Below are positions 4,758-5,903 of a DNA stretch of 5,903 nucleotides, in pieces. The stretch lies in the NCBI GenBank assembly GCA_944363005.1, contig CALVTV010000244.1, positions 1 through 5,903 of the forward strand, given 5' to 3'. Below the pieces are notes generated by a model. That model saw only the letters and a list, made by a program, of their open reading frames with translations, had not been told where the DNA came from and searched no databases. Position numbers and translations under genes: made by a program. The DNA is from an uncultured Clostridia bacterium (GTDB lineage Bacteria > Bacillota > Clostridia > Christensenellales > Aristaeellaceae). Positions within the stretch are counted from its first letter, which is position 1. Each line of letters opens with the position of its first letter.

Positions 4758-5903
4758 TCATCCGTTGGCCCCATCGCCCAGAAGCAGCGCGGAGACGGGC
4801 GGCAAAACCGCTTCCCCGCGGACAAACCGTTCCTGCTGCCACAAAAAGCTCGACTCGCCGTCCGCCAATACGCGCCAGTTCCCCGCGGGCAGAGAAAACG
4901 CGCTTTCCCATCCCCGCACATTCACCGCCAACAGCAGCCGCGCGCAGAGACTGTTTTCTCCGCGATTGTCAAGTCCGATCACGGCCGTTCCTTCACAGGG
5001 CGACCACACCGCCTGAATGCGCGAACCCGCTTCCTCCGTTTTGTCGCAAAACGCGGGCAACCGTTTGCGCAGATCAATCCACCTGCGATAGTAATTCACT
5101 AGCGATTGCGCCTCGAGCATGCGGCGCCAATCCAGCCGGTTGACCGACGACGGCGAGCGGTAGGAATTGTGCTCGCCCATTTTGGTGCGCGCAAACTCTT
5201 CTCCCGCCAGCAAAAACAAATGTCCCTGACAGCAGAAGTTGATCGCCGCCGCAAGCCGGTTCGCGCGTAGGATTTCCCCGCTCAGCGAGGCAAAGCGACG
5301 CTGCGGGTCCAGCGCGTAAACCAGTTTATCCCAAAGCGTGCAGTCATCATGCGCGGAAAGGTAGGTGATCGTCTGCGCGGCAGACCTGACCGGGAACACA
5401 TCTCCCGTTCCCACCCAGCCCCGCACGCAGCAAGCCAACCACTCGGCGTTGAAGTCGCCATCGCTGGCAAACCCCCGCGCTCCGTCGTCAAACACGCTGC
5501 CCTTGACGGCATCGCGCGTGGCATCGCAAAACGCCCCGGCCTGCACCGCGGAAAGATTCTTTCTTCCTGCCAGGCGCGTACCGGCACGCGCTCCGCTTCT
5601 GCCCCCCGTCCACGGTTCCCCGTAAATCAGCTTTTCCCCCTTGCCAAAGCGCTTGTCGAGCGCCCGGCGAATGCGGTTGATCAGCCCCACGGGCATCAGA
5701 CCCATCAGGTCGAAGCGAAAACCGTCGATGTGATATTCCTCTGCCCAATAGAGCACGGAGTCAAGGATATAGCGCGCGCACATGCTTCGCTCGGAAGCGA
5801 GTTCATTGCCGCACCCGGAACCATTGGCGGGTTTCCCATTGCGGCGCTGGCGGTAAAAATACCACGGCACAGTGCAAAACAGCGGCGAATCCAGATTGTA
5901 CGT
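4758..5903 (-). CDS. pulA: Type I pullulanase / glycogen debranching enzyme, GH13, C-terminal part
   Basis: The frame is open to the right edge, so the true start and N-terminal domains are outside; 381 residues are visible. A GTG at 5870 is internal, because conserved sequence (LFCTVPWYFYR) continues upstream. The enzyme hydrolyses alpha-1,6 branch points. The pullulanase-type block NGSGCGNELASERSM is followed by SVLYWAEEYHIDGFRFDLMGL. The likely GH13 triad, numbered from the window-edge codon, is nucleophile Asp65 in GFRFDLMG, acid/base Glu96 in YGEPWTGG, and Asp186 in YLSAHDDCTLWDKL. AGEEFARTKMGEHNSYRSP and NRLDW are pullulanase-specific, pointing to a pullulanase rather than a GlgX-type debrancher. 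After about residue 285 a short beta-rich C-terminal domain ends at TGA 4760-4758. Its position before glgP and malQ fits intracellular removal of limit-dextrin branches, but export cannot be excluded without the N terminus. Confidence 0.95.
   Translation of the reverse strand, partial: TYNLDSPLFCTVPWYFYRQRRNGKPANGSGCGNELASERSMCARYILDSVLYWAEEYHIDGFRFDLMGLMPVGLINRIRRALDKRFGKGEKLIYGEPWTGGRSGARAGTRLAGRKNLSAVQAGAFCDATRDAVKGSVFDDGARGFASDGDFNAEWLACCVRGWVGTGDVFPVRSAAQTITYLSAHDDCTLWDKLVYALDPQRRFASLSGEILRANRLAAAINFCCQGHLFLLAGEEFARTKMGEHNSYRSPSSVNRLDWRRMLEAQSLVNYYRRWIDLRKRLPAFCDKTEEAGSRIQAVWSPCEGTAVIGLDNRGENSLCARLLLAVNVRGWESAFSLPAGNWRVLADGESSFLWQQERFVRGEAVLPPVSALLLGDGANG

Noticed and set aside
2265..5102. 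945-codon plus-strand open frame
   Set aside because: It is exactly antisense and in codon register to glgP and pulA, both unmistakable. Its translation has no recognisable domain and shows the Arg/Gln/His-rich composition of a shadow frame. No ribosome binding site is seen at 2265.
5868..5870. GTG as the pullulanase start codon
   Set aside because: The reading frame continues upstream to the window edge with family-like sequence (NLDSPLFCTVPWYFYR), and a 370-residue protein would lack the N-terminal half of the catalytic barrel.

Overview
The window is dominated by three adjacent genes on the minus strand for intracellular glycogen and maltodextrin breakdown. In transcription order (right to left) they are a type I pullulanase / debranching enzyme (pulA, its 5' part lies beyond the right edge), a PLP-dependent alpha-glucan phosphorylase (glgP) and a 4-alpha-glucanotransferase (malQ). 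A strong intrinsic terminator starts 4 bases after the malQ stop codon. The proteins should act together. PulA removes alpha-1,6 branches, GlgP releases glucose-1-phosphate from linear chains, and MalQ rebuilds oligosaccharides too short for GlgP into longer substrates while freeing glucose. GlgP and MalQ start without a signal peptide, so the pathway looks cytoplasmic.

The genes are separated by 174 bases (pulA-glgP) and 134 bases (glgP-malQ), rather than overlapping as in a tight operon. The second gap holds a very good sigma-A/sigma-70 type promoter for malQ (TTGAAA, 17 bases, TATAGT). The first gap holds a TATAAT -10 candidate followed by a leader with three consecutive inverted repeats. 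Each promoter region also carries a weak CG-centred pseudo-palindrome with a shared AACGCT core.

The left 600 bases are different. At the extreme left a minus-strand gene begins: it has a perfect AAGGAGGTG ribosome binding site and an N terminus like a signal peptide or membrane anchor, and it runs off the window after 16 codons. Diverging from it is a plausible 88-codon plus-strand gene (323-589) for an uncharacterised small protein containing the string ECTGLM. It converges on malQ and the two share the terminator region.

The organism is probably a moderately GC-rich Gram-positive of the Firmicutes/Clostridia. The reasons are strong AGGAGG-type ribosome binding sites, enzyme sequence styles typical of clostridial glycogen genes, and consensus-like promoters; this is inference from style, not a taxonomic assignment. 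I see no CRISPR array, insertion sequence, tRNA, rRNA or phage gene. The core is ordinary carbohydrate metabolism. The items most worth a second look are the small ECTGLM protein, the regulatory DNA in front of glgP and malQ, and a few departures from family motifs.
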